NCBI RefSeq assembly: GCF_007679045.1
Contig: NZ_VEFS01000006.1
Coordinates: forward strand, 62,001 to 126,000
Origin: Microbacterium sp. BH-3-3-3
GTDB lineage: Bacteria; Actinomycetota; Actinomycetes; Actinomycetales; Microbacteriaceae
DNA: 64,000 nt
Reading direction: 5' to 3'
Within the stretch, counting starts at the first letter, position 1. Each line of letters opens with the position of its first letter. Position numbers and translations under genes: made by a program. Below the pieces are notes generated by a model, which did no database searches, was not told where the DNA came from, and saw only the letters and a program-made list of their open reading frames with translations. Shown here in pieces: positions 49,036-57,564 of this stretch.

Positions 49036-49584
49036 GTGACCACCGAACCTCGCAGCGGACGCCCCCGCGCCTCCTCGCGCGAGGTGCTGTCGGAGGCCGC
49101 GTGCGAGCTGTTCCTCGAGCAGGGCTACGACGCCACAAGCGTGTCCGACATCACGCGTCGGGCCGGGGTGAGCCGCTCGAGCTTCTTCAACTACTTCTCG
49201 GCCAAGAGCGACGTTCTGTGGTCGGGTTTCGATGAGCAGGCGGATGCAGGGATCGCGCTGCTGCGCGAGGGGGCACCCGTCGCCGACGCCCTGTCGGCGA
49301 TCGGCCGGGGGCTCGCCCCCGATGCGCTCGCCCTCGCGATCACGAACGCCGACGCGATGGGCATCGCCGCCGAGCTCGACCGCGACCGCGCCGTGCGGCA
49401 GTTCCGGCTGCAGCGCGAAGTCGCCTCGCGCCTCGCGCACGACGGCGCGGCCCCGCTCGCCGCCCAAGTGCGCGCCGGTGCGCTCTCGGCCGCCGTGCTC
49501 GCGGCGGTGTGGGCCTGGGCCGACCGCACCGCGGCCGGTCGGTCCCTCGCCGACACCCTCGCCGAGGCGCTCTCCGCGGCCTGA
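49036..49584 (+). CDS. TetR family transcriptional regulator
   Basis: A 182-residue regulator. The TetR DNA-binding domain covers about residues 10-57, with EAACELFLEQGYDATSVSDI and the recognition helix AGVSRSSFFNYFSAK. The ligand domain is small and Ala-rich. The GTG at 49036 is set by the leaderless -10. It is divergent from lipB with a dyad in the 67-base spacer, so autorepression and control of lipBA are the simplest guess; lipoate genes are not usually under TetR control, and the regulator may instead have a target elsewhere. Confidence 0.9.
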   Translation: MTTEPRSGRPRASSREVLSEAACELFLEQGYDATSVSDITRRAGVSRSSFFNYFSAKSDVLWSGFDEQADAGIALLREGAPVADALSAIGRGLAPDALALAITNADAMGIAAELDRDRAVRQFRLQREVASRLAHDGAAPLAAQVRAGALSAAVLAAVWAWADRTAAGRSLADTLAEALSAA

Positions 49585-49619
49585 GCGCGAGGCGGGCGAC
49601 GGCTGCGGCCCGGCCCGCG

Positions 49620-49625
49620 TAAACT
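49620..49625 (+). promoter_or_regulatory. -10 element TAAACT of ffh
   Basis: TAAACT, nine bases, then the ATG at 49635. No Shine-Dalgarno fits in the gap, so a leaderless or near-leaderless mRNA is likely. Confidence 0.5.
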
Positions 49626-49634
49626 CGTCTCATC

Positions 49635-51179
49635 ATGGCGACTTTCGGCACCCTCTCCGACCGGCTCACAGAGACCTTCCGCACTCTCCGGAAGAAGGGC
49701 CAGCTCACGCCCGCCGACGTCGACGGGACGGTGCGCGAGATCCGCCGTGCCCTCCTCGACGCCGACGTCGCGCTGCCCGTGGTCAAGGAGTTCACCGCCG
49801 CGGTGCGCGAGCGCGCCCTGGGCGACGAGGTCAACCGCGCGCTCAACCCCGCGCAGCAGGTCGTGCAGATCGTCAACGACGAGCTCATCGGCATCCTGGG
49901 CGGTCAGCAGCGTCGCCTGCAGTTCGCCAAGAACCCGCCCACGGTCATCATGCTCGCCGGGCTCCAGGGCTCGGGTAAGACCACCTTCGCGGGCAAGCTC
50001 GCGAAGATGCTCGAGAAAGACGGCCACACCCCGCTTCTCGTGGCGTGCGACCTCCAGCGCCCGAACGCCGTCAACCAGCTGCAGGTCGTCGCCGAGCGCG
50101 CCGGCGCCGCGATCTACGCGCCCGAGCCCGGCAACGGGGTCGGCGACCCGGTGAAGGTCGCCCGCGACGGCGTCGCCTACGCCACGCGTCAGCAGCACGA
50201 CATCGTCATCATCGACACCGCCGGTCGCCTGGGCGTCGACGCCGAGCTCATGAAGCAGGCGTCCGACATCCGCAAGGCCACCGAGCCCGACGAGGTGCTG
50301 TTCGTCATCGACGCGATGATCGGTCAAGACGCGGTCAACACCGCCAAGGCGTTCCAGGACGGCGTCGACTTCACCGGCGTCGTGCTGTCGAAGCTCGACG
50401 GTGACGCCCGCGGTGGAGCCGCCCTCTCGGTCGCCTCGGTCACCGGCCGCCCCATCATCTTCGCGTCGACCGGTGAGGGCCTCGACGACGTCGAGCCCTT
50501 CCACCCCGATCGCATGGCATCCCGCATCCTCGACCTCGGTGACATCCTCACCCTGATCGAGCAGGCGCAGTCGGCCTTCGACGAGGCCGAGGCGATGAAG
50601 GTCGCCGAGAAGCTCGCGACCGAGACCTTCACCCTCGAGGACTTCCTCGAGCAGATGCAGCAGATGAAGAAGATGGGCTCCATGAAGAAGATGCTCGGGA
50701 TGCTCCCGGGCATGGGAAACATGAAGCAACAGCTCGAAGACTTCGACGAGCGCGAGATCGACCGCACCGAGGCGATCATCCGCTCGATGACCCTCGTCGA
50801 GCGTCGCAACCCCAAGATCCTCAACGGCTCCCGCCGCCTGCGCATCGCGCGCGGTTCGGGTATGACCGTCACCGACGTCAATCAGCTCGTGCAGCGCTTC
50901 GACCAGGCCGCCAAGATGATGAAGACCGTCGCGCGCGGCGGTGTGCCCAACATCCCCGGCATGGGCCCCGTCGGCGGCAAGCCCGGCGCCTCGTCCAAGC
51001 GCGGCAAGCAGCAGAAGGCCAAGGGCTCGCGTTCGGGCAACCCGGCCAAGCGCGCCGCAGAGAACGCCGGCATCGCGGCATCCGCCCCCGCCACCGGCTC
51101 GGGCTTCGGCCTGGGCGGGCAGAAGGCGCCGAGCGAGGCCGATCTCGCCGAGCTGCAGAAGATGCTCGGCCGCGGCTGA
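49635..51179 (+). CDS. ffh: Signal recognition particle protein Ffh
   Basis: Ffh with 4.5S RNA recognises signal sequences on ribosomes. In the 514-residue protein the N domain runs to about residue 90. G-domain motifs are GLQGSGKTTFAGKLA near residue 113, DLQRPNAVNQL, IDTAGRLGVD and SKLDGDARGG. The methionine-rich M domain, from about residue 320, shows FLEQMQQMKKMGSMKK and MLGMLPGMGNMKQQL. The C-terminal tail is Lys/Ala-rich. Its receptor FtsY is encoded upstream. It is convergent with a GDSL lipoprotein gene with a 12-base gap. Confidence 0.97.
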   Translation: MATFGTLSDRLTETFRTLRKKGQLTPADVDGTVREIRRALLDADVALPVVKEFTAAVRERALGDEVNRALNPAQQVVQIVNDELIGILGGQQRRLQFAKNPPTVIMLAGLQGSGKTTFAGKLAKMLEKDGHTPLLVACDLQRPNAVNQLQVVAERAGAAIYAPEPGNGVGDPVKVARDGVAYATRQQHDIVIIDTAGRLGVDAELMKQASDIRKATEPDEVLFVIDAMIGQDAVNTAKAFQDGVDFTGVVLSKLDGDARGGAALSVASVTGRPIIFASTGEGLDDVEPFHPDRMASRILDLGDILTLIEQAQSAFDEAEAMKVAEKLATETFTLEDFLEQMQQMKKMGSMKKMLGMLPGMGNMKQQLEDFDEREIDRTEAIIRSMTLVERRNPKILNGSRRLRIARGSGMTVTDVNQLVQRFDQAAKMMKTVARGGVPNIPGMGPVGGKPGASSKRGKQQKAKGSRSGNPAKRAAENAGIAASAPATGSGFGLGGQKAPSEADLAELQKMLGRG

Positions 51180-51191
51180 GCCCCGGCTCTT

Positions 51192-51923
51192 CTACGGCAG
51201 CACGTCGGCGTCCTGCAACGCCGACATGACCGTCTGCTCGATCGCCCGCTGACCGCGGGCGGTCGGGTGCACGTCGTCGTCCTGCATCCACTCGGGGTGG
51301 CCCACAAGCGGCTGACCGACGTCGACGAACGTTCCCCCGACCTCGTCGACGGCGTCGCGCAGGGCGTCGGAGGTGACGGCGGTGTCGTCGGGCACGTCGG
51401 GGTCGTCGTTCCAGATCGTGCTCAACCCGACGATGCGCGCGTCGGGGGCGGCGTCGTGGATCTGCGACACGGTGTCGGAGGTGTCGCTGCGGATCTCGTC
51501 GCCGTCCTCCCAGAAATCGTTGCTCGAGGACTCCACGATCACCAACTGGGGCTGCAGAGCCGCCACCGCGGGCACGAATCCGGCGTAGGTCGTTCCGCAC
51601 CCGCCCTGCACGACGAAGCCCATGCCGGGGCAGGCGAGGTTGGTCAGCGCGAGATGCGCGCGATCGCCGAGCAGCACCGGCCATGCCTCTTCGGGCGGCA
51701 GGTTGTATCCGGACATGAGCGAATCGCCGATCGTGACGACCCGCAGCGGCCGCGTCGAGTCAGGAGACGGCGCCGGGCTCGCCGACGCCTCCAGCTCGGG
51801 AGCCGCGAAGGTCGGAGAGGGGGCGGATGCCGTGGGCTCGGGCGCGCACGCGCTGAGGGCCAGCACGAGGCCCACCGCGACGACGACCAGCGACGGCGTC
51901 GACCGGGGGCGCGCGGAGACCAT
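51192..51923 (-). CDS. SGNH/GDSL hydrolase family lipoprotein
   Basis: A 243-residue secreted esterase-like protein. A signal peptide ends in the lipobox LSAC near residue 26, then comes a Pro/Ser/Ala linker. Block I is TIGDSLMSGY near residue 67, the block III SSSND near residue 134, and block V DDVHPTARG near residue 215, giving the Ser and Asp-His catalytic residues. Family members hydrolyse esters or O-acetyl groups on wall polymers or lipids. The ATG is six bases after TAGGAT on the minus strand. Confidence 0.9.
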   Translation of the reverse strand: MVSARPRSTPSLVVVAVGLVLALSACAPEPTASAPSPTFAAPELEASASPAPSPDSTRPLRVVTIGDSLMSGYNLPPEEAWPVLLGDRAHLALTNLACPGMGFVVQGGCGTTYAGFVPAVAALQPQLVIVESSSNDFWEDGDEIRSDTSDTVSQIHDAAPDARIVGLSTIWNDDPDVPDDTAVTSDALRDAVDEVGGTFVDVGQPLVGHPEWMQDDDVHPTARGQRAIEQTVMSALQDADVLP

Positions 51924-51929
51924 GGGGCG

Positions 51930-51935
51930 ATCCTA
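51930..51935 (-). promoter_or_regulatory. -10 element TAGGAT of the GDSL lipoprotein gene (leaderless)
   Basis: On the minus strand TAGGAT, then CGCCCC, then the ATG at 51923. Confidence 0.62.
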
Positions 51936-51971
51936 GGAGCGCGCGCCTATGAACCAGCGCGGAGTCGCTTC

Positions 51972-53135
51972 TCAGACACGCAAGGCCGCGAGGTGTTCGC
52001 GCAGCGTGGGACCTCCACGGAACTCGCGGATCAGGTGCTGAACGACCTCGCGCAGATCGCCGTCGGCGGCCTCGGCCACCGCGATCTGACGCGCCGAGCT
52101 GCCGCCCGTGGCGAGGATGGTCTCGAGGCTCGCGAACTCCTTCGCGCAGTGCAGCTCCAGGGCCACGCCGGCCAGCTCCTCCATGGTCTCGCGGAGGTGC
52201 TCCACCACCGGACGCTGCGTGCCCTCGCGGTCGACGATCACGCGCGCATCGAGGCCGTAGCGCGCCGCGCGCCACTTGTTCTCGCGGGCGTACCAGGCCG
52301 GAATCCCCGGCAGCGGCTTGCCGTCGTCGATCAAGCGCGAGAAGTGCTCCACGAGCGTCTGCGCGAGGGCGGCCACCGCGGCCAGTTCCGGCAGGGTCGA
52401 CATGCCGTCGCACGCGCGGATCTCGACGGTGCCCCACTTGGGCGCCGGACGGATGTCCCACCGCACCTCGCTGGCATCCGCCATCACCCCGGTGCGGACC
52501 ATGTCGTCGAGGTAGTCCTCGAACTCGCCCCAGGTCTCGAGCTGCCAGGGGAGACCCGCGGTCGGGAGCTGTTGGAACACCAGCGCGCGGTTCGAGGCGT
52601 ACCCCGTGCGCTCACCCGCCCAGAACGGGCTCGACGCCGACAGTGCCTGCAGGTGGGGGAGGAAGACGGTGAGCGCGTTGACGATCGGCACGACCTTCTC
52701 GACGTCGTCGACGCCGATGTGCACGTGGATGCCCCAGATCATCATGTTGCGCCCCCACCACTGGGTGCGCTCGATGAGCGTGTGGTAGCGCGTCTTGTCG
52801 GTGACCTGCTGGTCGTACCACTGCGCGAACGGGTGACTGCCGGCGCAGAGCAGTTCGACGCCGCGCGGCTCGGTCTCTTCGCGCAGCGCGCCGATGGCGT
52901 CGGCGATGTCGTCGACGGCCTCCGCGACGGTGTGTCCGACGCCGCTGGTCACCTCGACGGTGTTGGTCAGCAGCTCTCCGGTGACGGTGAAGCGCTCGAG
53001 GGCCGTGCGCTCCTCGAGCTCTTCGAGGATCTCGGGGGCCCGGGGTGCGAGGTCGCCCGTGCCACGGTCGGCGAGCATGAGCTCCCACTCCAACCCCACG
53101 GACGAGCGCGTCGATGCAGCGAACGGCAGCCTCAT
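51972..53135 (-). CDS. Carboxylate-amine ligase, YbdK family (glutamate--cysteine ligase type 2)
   Basis: A 387-residue ATP-dependent ligase of the GCS2 fold. Landmarks are VGLEWELMLADRGTGDL near residue 13, the FTVTGELLTNTVEVTSG block near residue 48, GSHPFAQWYDQQVTDKTRY near residue 98, WGIHVHIGVDD near residue 134 and WDIRPAPKWGTVEIRACD near residue 222. YbdK-type enzymes have weak glutamate-cysteine ligase activity; the true substrate in actinobacteria, which use mycothiol, is uncertain. The ATG at 53135 is six bases after CAGACT, a variant leaderless -10. Confidence 0.91.
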   Translation of the reverse strand: MRLPFAASTRSSVGLEWELMLADRGTGDLAPRAPEILEELEERTALERFTVTGELLTNTVEVTSGVGHTVAEAVDDIADAIGALREETEPRGVELLCAGSHPFAQWYDQQVTDKTRYHTLIERTQWWGRNMMIWGIHVHIGVDDVEKVVPIVNALTVFLPHLQALSASSPFWAGERTGYASNRALVFQQLPTAGLPWQLETWGEFEDYLDDMVRTGVMADASEVRWDIRPAPKWGTVEIRACDGMSTLPELAAVAALAQTLVEHFSRLIDDGKPLPGIPAWYARENKWRAARYGLDARVIVDREGTQRPVVEHLRETMEELAGVALELHCAKEFASLETILATGGSSARQIAVAEAADGDLREVVQHLIREFRGGPTLREHLAALRV

Positions 53136-53141
53136 GCGGTC

Positions 53142-53147
53142 AGTCTG
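53142..53147 (-). promoter_or_regulatory. -10-like CAGACT of the YbdK-family gene
   Basis: On the minus strand CAGACT, then GACCGC, then the ATG at 53135; same spacing as the TA-type leaderless starts but with C at the first position. Confidence 0.4.
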
Positions 53148-53236
53148 ACACGGGGCCCGCGGGGTGGGCTGCTCCGCTACCCTGCGCGACGGCGCGTGTC
53201 GTTTCGCGTCGCCTGTCACGCGGCGGCCCGGGGATC

Positions 53237-53248
53237 TGGCAGAATAGA
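53237..53248 (+). promoter_or_regulatory. rpsP promoter, TGGCAGAATAGA motif
   Basis: The 12-base motif containing the -10 CAGAAT is identical to that before rplS at 56941. Transcription near 53252 would give a leader of about 117 bases. ATAGAGGG (53244-53251) and CCCTCTAT (53269-53276) form an inverted repeat across the start region. Confidence 0.6.
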
Positions 53249-53368
53249 GGGCTGGACCCGCTACTCGACCCTCTATCCAGTATCGGTCCACCCTTTTGAG
53301 CTTCCGCCGGGTGTGCACCCCACTCTCCAGGCGACCGGTTCGTTCGTTTTTCATCATCAGGAGTCATC

Positions 53369-53782
53369 GTGGCTGTCAAGATCCGTCTCAAGCGCCTCGG
53401 AAAGATCCGCGCGCCCTACTACCGCATCGTCGTCGCCGACTCGCGTACCAAGCGCGATGGTCGTGTCATCGAGGAGATCGGCAAGTACCACCCGACCGAG
53501 GAGCCCTCGTTCATCGAGGTCGACTCGGAGCGCGCGCAGTACTGGCTGTCGGTCGGCGCCCAGCCCACCGAGCAGGTCGCCGCCATCCTCAAGCTCACGG
53601 GCGACTGGGGCACGTTCAAGGGCGACAAGAACGCCGTCTCGACCGTCAAGGTCCGCGAGCCCAAGGCTCCGTTCGAGGCCGACGCCTCGAAGAAGTCGGT
53701 CGTCAAGCCCAAGGCCGAGAAGAAGGCCGACGCTCCCGCGGAGGCGCCCGCTGACGCCGCCGCCGAGACCTCGGCCGAGTAA
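53369..53782 (+). CDS. rpsP: 30S ribosomal protein S16
   Basis: S16 binds 16S rRNA early in 30S assembly. The first 80 residues are the conserved domain ([22 protein letters not shown], read in parts). A tail of about 50 residues rich in Ala, Lys, Glu and Pro extends the protein to 137, as seen in actinobacterial S16. The GTG has CAGGAG upstream. The order rpsP-khpA-rimM-trmD is a standard ribosome-maturation operon. Confidence 0.97.
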   Translation: MAVKIRLKRLGKIRAPYYRIVVADSRTKRDGRVIEEIGKYHPTEEPSFIEVDSERAQYWLSVGAQPTEQVAAILKLTGDWGTFKGDKNAVSTVKVREPKAPFEADASKKSVVKPKAEKKADAPAEAPADAAAETSAE

Positions 53783-53787
53783 TTCCC

Positions 53788-54018
53788 GTGCTGTCCGCCG
53801 CGCTCGAACACGTCGTCAAGGGGATCGTCGATCACCCCGACGCCGTGACCATCCGCTCCAGCTCGTCCCCGCGTGGCGACGTGCTGGAGGTTCGCGTGCA
53901 CCCCGATGACCGGGGTCGCGTGATCGGGCGCGGCGGTCGCACCGCCAAAGCACTGCGTACGGTCGTGGCCGCTCTGGCCGACGGCCGTCGCGTGCGCGTC
54001 GACGTCGCCGACGACTGA
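53788..54018 (+). CDS. khpA: KH domain RNA-binding protein KhpA
   Basis: A 76-residue single KH-domain protein. The RNA-binding loop VIGRGGRTAKALRT (GxxG) is near residue 45. In Gram-positive bacteria KhpA pairs with KhpB/Jag and binds RNA, affecting cell-wall growth and division. The GTG start is five bases after rpsP, and the stop overlaps the rimM start by one base (TGATG). Confidence 0.94.
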   Translation: MLSAALEHVVKGIVDHPDAVTIRSSSSPRGDVLEVRVHPDDRGRVIGRGGRTAKALRTVVAALADGRRVRVDVADD

Positions 54019-54662
54019 TGTCGACCGGCGACACCGCGGGCGAGCAGCCCGCCAAGACCCAGCTCCGCGTCGGACGCCTCGTCAAGGCCCACGGCCTCAA
54101 GGGCGCCTTCAAGATCGAGCTGTACACCGACGATCCCGACGGGCGTTTCACCCCCGGGAGCACGTTCACCCTGCAGGTTCCGGAGTCCTCGCCGTGGCAC
54201 GGCCGCGAGCTGACGGTCCGCGAGTTCCGCTGGATGAACTCCCACCCCGTGGTCTTCTTCCAGGGGGTCGACGACCGCAACGCCGCCGAAGAGCTGGTCA
54301 AGGCGATCCTCTGGATCGACCAGGACACCGAGGCCGCCTCCACCGAAGACGACGCCTGGTACGACCACCAGCTCGTCGGTCTCGACGTGGTGCGCGACGG
54401 CGCAGTCATCGGCCGCGTCGTGCGGGTCGACCATTTCCCCGCTCAAGACCTGCTGATCGTCAAGCCCTCCGGCGACGAGCGCGAGGTGCTCGTGCCCTTC
54501 GTGAGCGCGATCGTCCCCGAGGTCGACATCGCCGGCGGCCGCGTCGTCATCACCCCGCCGACCGGTCTGTTCGAAGACCTCCCGGCCGACGTCGACGACG
54601 AGCCGGAGCCCGCGGATGCCGCGGTCGAGGCCGACGAGAACCCCGACTCCCGCGAGGACTGA
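54018..54662 (+). CDS. rimM: Ribosome maturation factor RimM
   Basis: RimM helps fold the 3' part of 16S rRNA during 30S maturation and binds S19. The N-terminal RimM domain starts [23 protein letters not shown] (in parts, near residue 17), and the PRC-barrel domain from about residue 113 contains [11 protein letters not shown] and [10 protein letters not shown], ending at [13 protein letters not shown]. The final 35 residues form an acidic tail. The 214-residue length is at the long side because of that tail. trmD starts one base after the stop. Confidence 0.95.
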   Translation: MSTGDTAGEQPAKTQLRVGRLVKAHGLKGAFKIELYTDDPDGRFTPGSTFTLQVPESSPWHGRELTVREFRWMNSHPVVFFQGVDDRNAAEELVKAILWIDQDTEAASTEDDAWYDHQLVGLDVVRDGAVIGRVVRVDHFPAQDLLIVKPSGDEREVLVPFVSAIVPEVDIAGGRVVITPPTGLFEDLPADVDDEPEPADAAVEADENPDSRED

Positions 54663-54663
54663 C

Positions 54664-55353
54664 GTGCGCATCGACGTCGTCTCGATCTTCCCGACGATCT
54701 TCGACGCTCTCGAGGTGTCGCTGTTGGGCAAGGCCCGGCAGAGCGGACTCCTCGACGTGCGCGTGCACGATCTGCGCGACTACACGCACGATCGACACCG
54801 AACCGTCGACGACACCCCGTACGGCGGCGGAGCCGGCATGGTCATGAAGCCGGAGCCGTGGGGCCTCGCGCTCGACGACATCGCCGGCGGCGTCGACCCG
54901 CGACCGGTCATCGTCTTCCCCTCTCCTGCCGGGGAGCGCTTCACCCAGGCCACAGCTCGCGAGCTGTCTCAGGCCCCGCACCTCGTCTTCGGGTGTGGGC
55001 GCTACGAGGGCATCGACGAGCGCGTGTTCGACTACGCGTCCGAGCTCGGCGAGGTGCGCCTGATCAGCCTCGGCGACTACGTGCTGAACGGCGGTGAAGT
55101 CGCCGTGATGGCGATGATCGAGGCCATCGGGCGTCTCGTGCCCGGCGTGGTCGGCAACCCCGAGAGCCTCGTCGAGGAGTCGCACGAAGACGGCCTCCTC
55201 GAGTACCCGTCGTTCACCAAGCCCGCCGTGTGGCGCGAGCGCGAGGTGCCGCCGGTGCTCCTGAGCGGCAACCACGGCGCCGTGGCCTCGTGGCGCCGCG
55301 AGCAGCAGATCGAGCGCACGCGCGAGCGTCGGCCCGACCTCCTCGCCGACTGA
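54664..55353 (+). CDS. trmD: tRNA (guanine(37)-N(1))-methyltransferase
   Basis: TrmD methylates G37 next to the anticodon and prevents frameshifting. The 229-residue SPOUT enzyme has [22 protein letters not shown] (in parts) at the N-terminus, [17 protein letters not shown] near residue 44, [12 protein letters not shown] near residue 107 and the knot region [21 protein letters not shown] near residue 130. The GTG at 54664 is chosen because the conserved region begins immediately there. Ends the ribosome-maturation operon, followed by a GC-rich palindrome. Confidence 0.96.
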   Translation: MRIDVVSIFPTIFDALEVSLLGKARQSGLLDVRVHDLRDYTHDRHRTVDDTPYGGGAGMVMKPEPWGLALDDIAGGVDPRPVIVFPSPAGERFTQATARELSQAPHLVFGCGRYEGIDERVFDYASELGEVRLISLGDYVLNGGEVAVMAMIEAIGRLVPGVVGNPESLVEESHEDGLLEYPSFTKPAVWREREVPPVLLSGNHGAVASWRREQQIERTRERRPDLLAD

Positions 55354-55377
55354 GCGTCACCGCCTTCGCGTGCGACT

Positions 55378-55397
55378 CCGGATGCCGCGGCATCCGG
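55378..55397. terminator. Perfect 20-bp palindrome after trmD
   Basis: CCGGATGCCGCGGCATCCGG at 55378-55397 is a perfect palindrome built from the GGATGCC/GGCATCC motif, 24 bases after the trmD stop. Confidence 0.55.
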
Positions 55398-55484
55398 TCG
55401 TCCGACAGCGCTCGAGCGGTCGTTCGGCGCCGCGGGTGCAGCGTCTCCGCGCCTCGCGGACGACACCGGCAGGGCCGGACATGA

Positions 55485-55516
55485 CGGATGCCGCGACCCC
55501 GAGGCCGCGGCATCCG
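55485..55516 (-). terminator. Terminator hairpin after map
   Basis: CGGATGCCGCG at 55485-55495 pairs perfectly with CGCGGCATCCG at 55506-55516, 10 bases beyond the map stop codon on the minus strand. Confidence 0.7.
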
Positions 55517-55526
55517 GAAACAATCG

Positions 55527-56309
55527 TCAGTCGACGCCGAGGAACGAGCGATCGGTCAGCACGATCGGGCCCGCGGTGGTGATGGCGACGGTGTGCTCGG
55601 AGTGCGCTCCGCGCGAGCCGTCGACGCTGCGCAGCGTCCACCCGTCGGGGTCGGTGACCAGCTCGTCGGTGGTCTGCAGGAACCACGGCTCGAGCGCCAG
55701 CACGAGGCCGTCGCGCAGCGGGTAGCCGCGCCCGGCCTTGCCGTCGTTGGCGACGTGCGGGTCGCCGTGCATCGTGCGCCCGACGCCGTGACCGCCGAAG
55801 TCGGTGTTGATGCTGAGGCCCTCGGCGTGCGCGACGGCGGCGATCGCGGCGGAAATGTCGCCGATCTTGTGGCCCACCGTCGCGGCCTCGATCGCCGCGG
55901 CCAGCGCGCGCTGCGAGGTGTCGATGAGGGCGAGGTCCTCGTCGCGAGCGGTGCCCACCACGAACGAGACCGCCGAGTCGGCGACCCAGCCGTCGACCGA
56001 GGCCGCGAAGTCGAGCGAGACGAGGTCGCCGTCGCGCAGCGCGTAGTCGTGGGGGAGGCCGTGCAGCACCGCGTCGTTGATCGAGGTGCACAGCACCTTG
56101 CCGAAGGGGCTCGCGCCGAACGAGGGGTGGTAGTCGATGTAGCAGGACTCGGCTCCCGCGGCGCGGATCATGTCGTGAGCGCGACGGTCGAGCTGCAGCA
56201 GGTTGGTGCCGACCTTCGTCTCGTCGCGCAGGGTCGCCAGCACTTCGGCGACGAATCGCCCGGCCGGACGCATCGCGTCGATCTCAGCCGGGGTGCGCAG
56301 TTCGATCAT
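55527..56309 (-). CDS. map: Methionine aminopeptidase, type I
   Basis: Map removes the initiator methionine from new proteins. The 260-residue enzyme has the pita-bread fold, with metal ligands in VSLDFAASVDGWVADSAVSF (two aspartates, near residue 96), the histidine in GGHGVGRTMH near residue 172, and glutamates in LALEPWF and GAHSEHTVAI. The ATG at 56309 has GGAAGGAAG seven bases upstream, so the long upstream open frame is not used. It stands between trmD and rplS on the opposite strand, splitting genes that are adjacent in many bacteria. Confidence 0.95.
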   Translation of the reverse strand: MIELRTPAEIDAMRPAGRFVAEVLATLRDETKVGTNLLQLDRRAHDMIRAAGAESCYIDYHPSFGASPFGKVLCTSINDAVLHGLPHDYALRDGDLVSLDFAASVDGWVADSAVSFVVGTARDEDLALIDTSQRALAAAIEAATVGHKIGDISAAIAAVAHAEGLSINTDFGGHGVGRTMHGDPHVANDGKAGRGYPLRDGLVLALEPWFLQTTDELVTDPDGWTLRSVDGSRGAHSEHTVAITTAGPIVLTDRSFLGVD

Positions 56310-56409
56310 GGGGGTCTTCCTTCCGTCGAACTCCCATTGTCCCCGATGCGGGGCTCGTACCCGCTCCGGAGACAGAGGCATCTCAAAGCCACCGCACATG
56401 GATCGGCCA

Positions 56410-56415
56410 TAGCAT
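56410..56415 (+). promoter_or_regulatory. -10 element TAGCAT of the small membrane protein gene (leaderless)
   Basis: TAGCAT, then CGGTTC, then the ATG at 56422. Confidence 0.58.
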
Positions 56416-56421
56416 CGGTTC

Positions 56422-56913
56422 ATGGTGCTGCGCCGAATCTTCTTCCGCTGGCTGTTCCCCGCGGCCTTCGTGCTGCCGCTGTGGTTGTTCATCGGGTGGA
56501 TCGTGTTCTCGGGCGGAAGCGGCTGGGCTCTGCTCTGGCTGTTCATGGCCGCCCCCGCGGTCTTCGTGTCGCAGCTGATCCTGACCCTGGTCGTGCGGGC
56601 GCGCGCCTCCGTGCGCGAGTCGCGCGCCGTGTCGTGGCGTGATGCGGCCGGCATCGGCGTGTGGCACGTCGCGATCGTGGCGCTCGGGCTCTTCGACTCG
56701 CGGATCTTCTTCCCGCTGCTCGTGCTCTCGGTGCTCGGCGCTCTGCTGCTGTTCTGGTCGTCGCTCGCCCAGCTGTGGAACGAGGCGCGCGGAGTGGCGA
56801 CCGTCATGCACACCAGCGACGGAACCGCCTACATCCCGCCCGTGCGCGAGCGTCCGGCGGCGCCGGTCGACGGCGAGGTCATCGTCGTGTCCGAGACGCG
56901 GCGGCCCGACTGA
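56422..56913 (+). CDS. Hypothetical membrane protein (163 aa)
   Basis: A 163-residue protein with about four transmembrane segments (roughly residues 9-30, 35-57, 78-90 and 94-113) and a cytoplasmic C-terminal tail of about 45 residues. Basic residues follow the second segment (VRARASVRESRAVSWRDA). I do not recognise a family. The gene is isolated: divergent from map, and upstream of the rplS promoter. The leaderless -10 and ATG fix the start. Confidence 0.75.
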   Translation: MVLRRIFFRWLFPAAFVLPLWLFIGWIVFSGGSGWALLWLFMAAPAVFVSQLILTLVVRARASVRESRAVSWRDAAGIGVWHVAIVALGLFDSRIFFPLLVLSVLGALLLFWSSLAQLWNEARGVATVMHTSDGTAYIPPVRERPAAPVDGEVIVVSETRRPD

Positions 56914-56920
56914 GGCCGGT

Positions 56921-56952
56921 TTGGCCGGGTGGTCGCGGCGTGGCAGAATAGA
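56921..56952 (+). promoter_or_regulatory. rplS promoter with TGGCAGAATAGA motif
   Basis: TTGGCC at 56921-56926 and CAGAAT at 56944-56949 are 17 bases apart; TGGCAGAATAGA (56941-56952) is identical to the rpsP promoter. The leader to the ATG at 57075 is about 119 bases and contains CCCTGA/TCAGGG and GTGCCC/GGGCAC inverted repeats. Confidence 0.62.
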
Positions 56953-57074
56953 CGATTGTGCCCTGACAGACTCTGCCTCAGGGGAGTCCGCCGCATCCCG
57001 CGGCCTCGGGCACGCCTCACCTTTTCCCCTTTAATCGTGCGATCGACCTGTGGCGGTCGCAGGAAGTGATGATC

Positions 57075-57422
57075 ATGCAGATCCTCGACTCCGTCGACGC
57101 GGCTTCGCTGCGCTCCGACATCCCCGTCTTCGCCCCCGGCGACACCGTCAAGGTGCACGTCAACATCACCGAAGGCACCCGCTCGCGTATCCAGGTGTTC
57201 CAGGGCGTCGTCATCGGCCGCTCCGGCGACGGCGTGCGCGAGACCTTCTGCGTCCGCAAGGTCAGCTTCCAGGTCGGCGTCGAGCGCACCTTCCCGGTCC
57301 ACAGCCCCGTGATCGACCACATCGAGGTCGTCACGCGCGGGGACGTGCGTCGCGCCAAGCTGTACTACCTGCGCAGCCTGCGTGGCAAGAAGGCCAAGAT
57401 CAAGGAGAAGCGCGACCGCTGA
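57075..57422 (+). CDS. rplS: 50S ribosomal protein L19
   Basis: L19 sits at the 30S-50S interface. The 115-residue length is standard. [22 protein letters not shown] (in parts), [17 protein letters not shown] and the C-terminal [21 protein letters not shown] are characteristic. The ATG at 57075 is chosen over a GTG and an ATG a few codons earlier because AGGAAG then has a normal eight-base spacing. It is followed by a 13-bp terminator and lepB. Confidence 0.97.
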   Translation: MQILDSVDAASLRSDIPVFAPGDTVKVHVNITEGTRSRIQVFQGVVIGRSGDGVRETFCVRKVSFQVGVERTFPVHSPVIDHIEVVTRGDVRRAKLYYLRSLRGKKAKIKEKRDR

Positions 57423-57435
57423 GTCCGCTCTCTCG

Positions 57436-57465
57436 AACGCCCCGTGGGTCCGCCCACGGGGCGTT
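57436..57465 (+). terminator. Terminator after rplS
   Basis: AACGCCCCGTGGG at 57436-57448 pairs perfectly with CCCACGGGGCGTT at 57453-57465 around TCCG, and a TTTT run follows at 57471. Confidence 0.9.
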
Positions 57466-57564
57466 CGGCGTTTTCGCGGGTGAGCCGGTCACGGGCGGCG
57501 GCTCGGATATGCGAACCTGGTCTGTGCGGTTCCCCGACGGGCGGTGGACCCGGTGAAGGATCAC

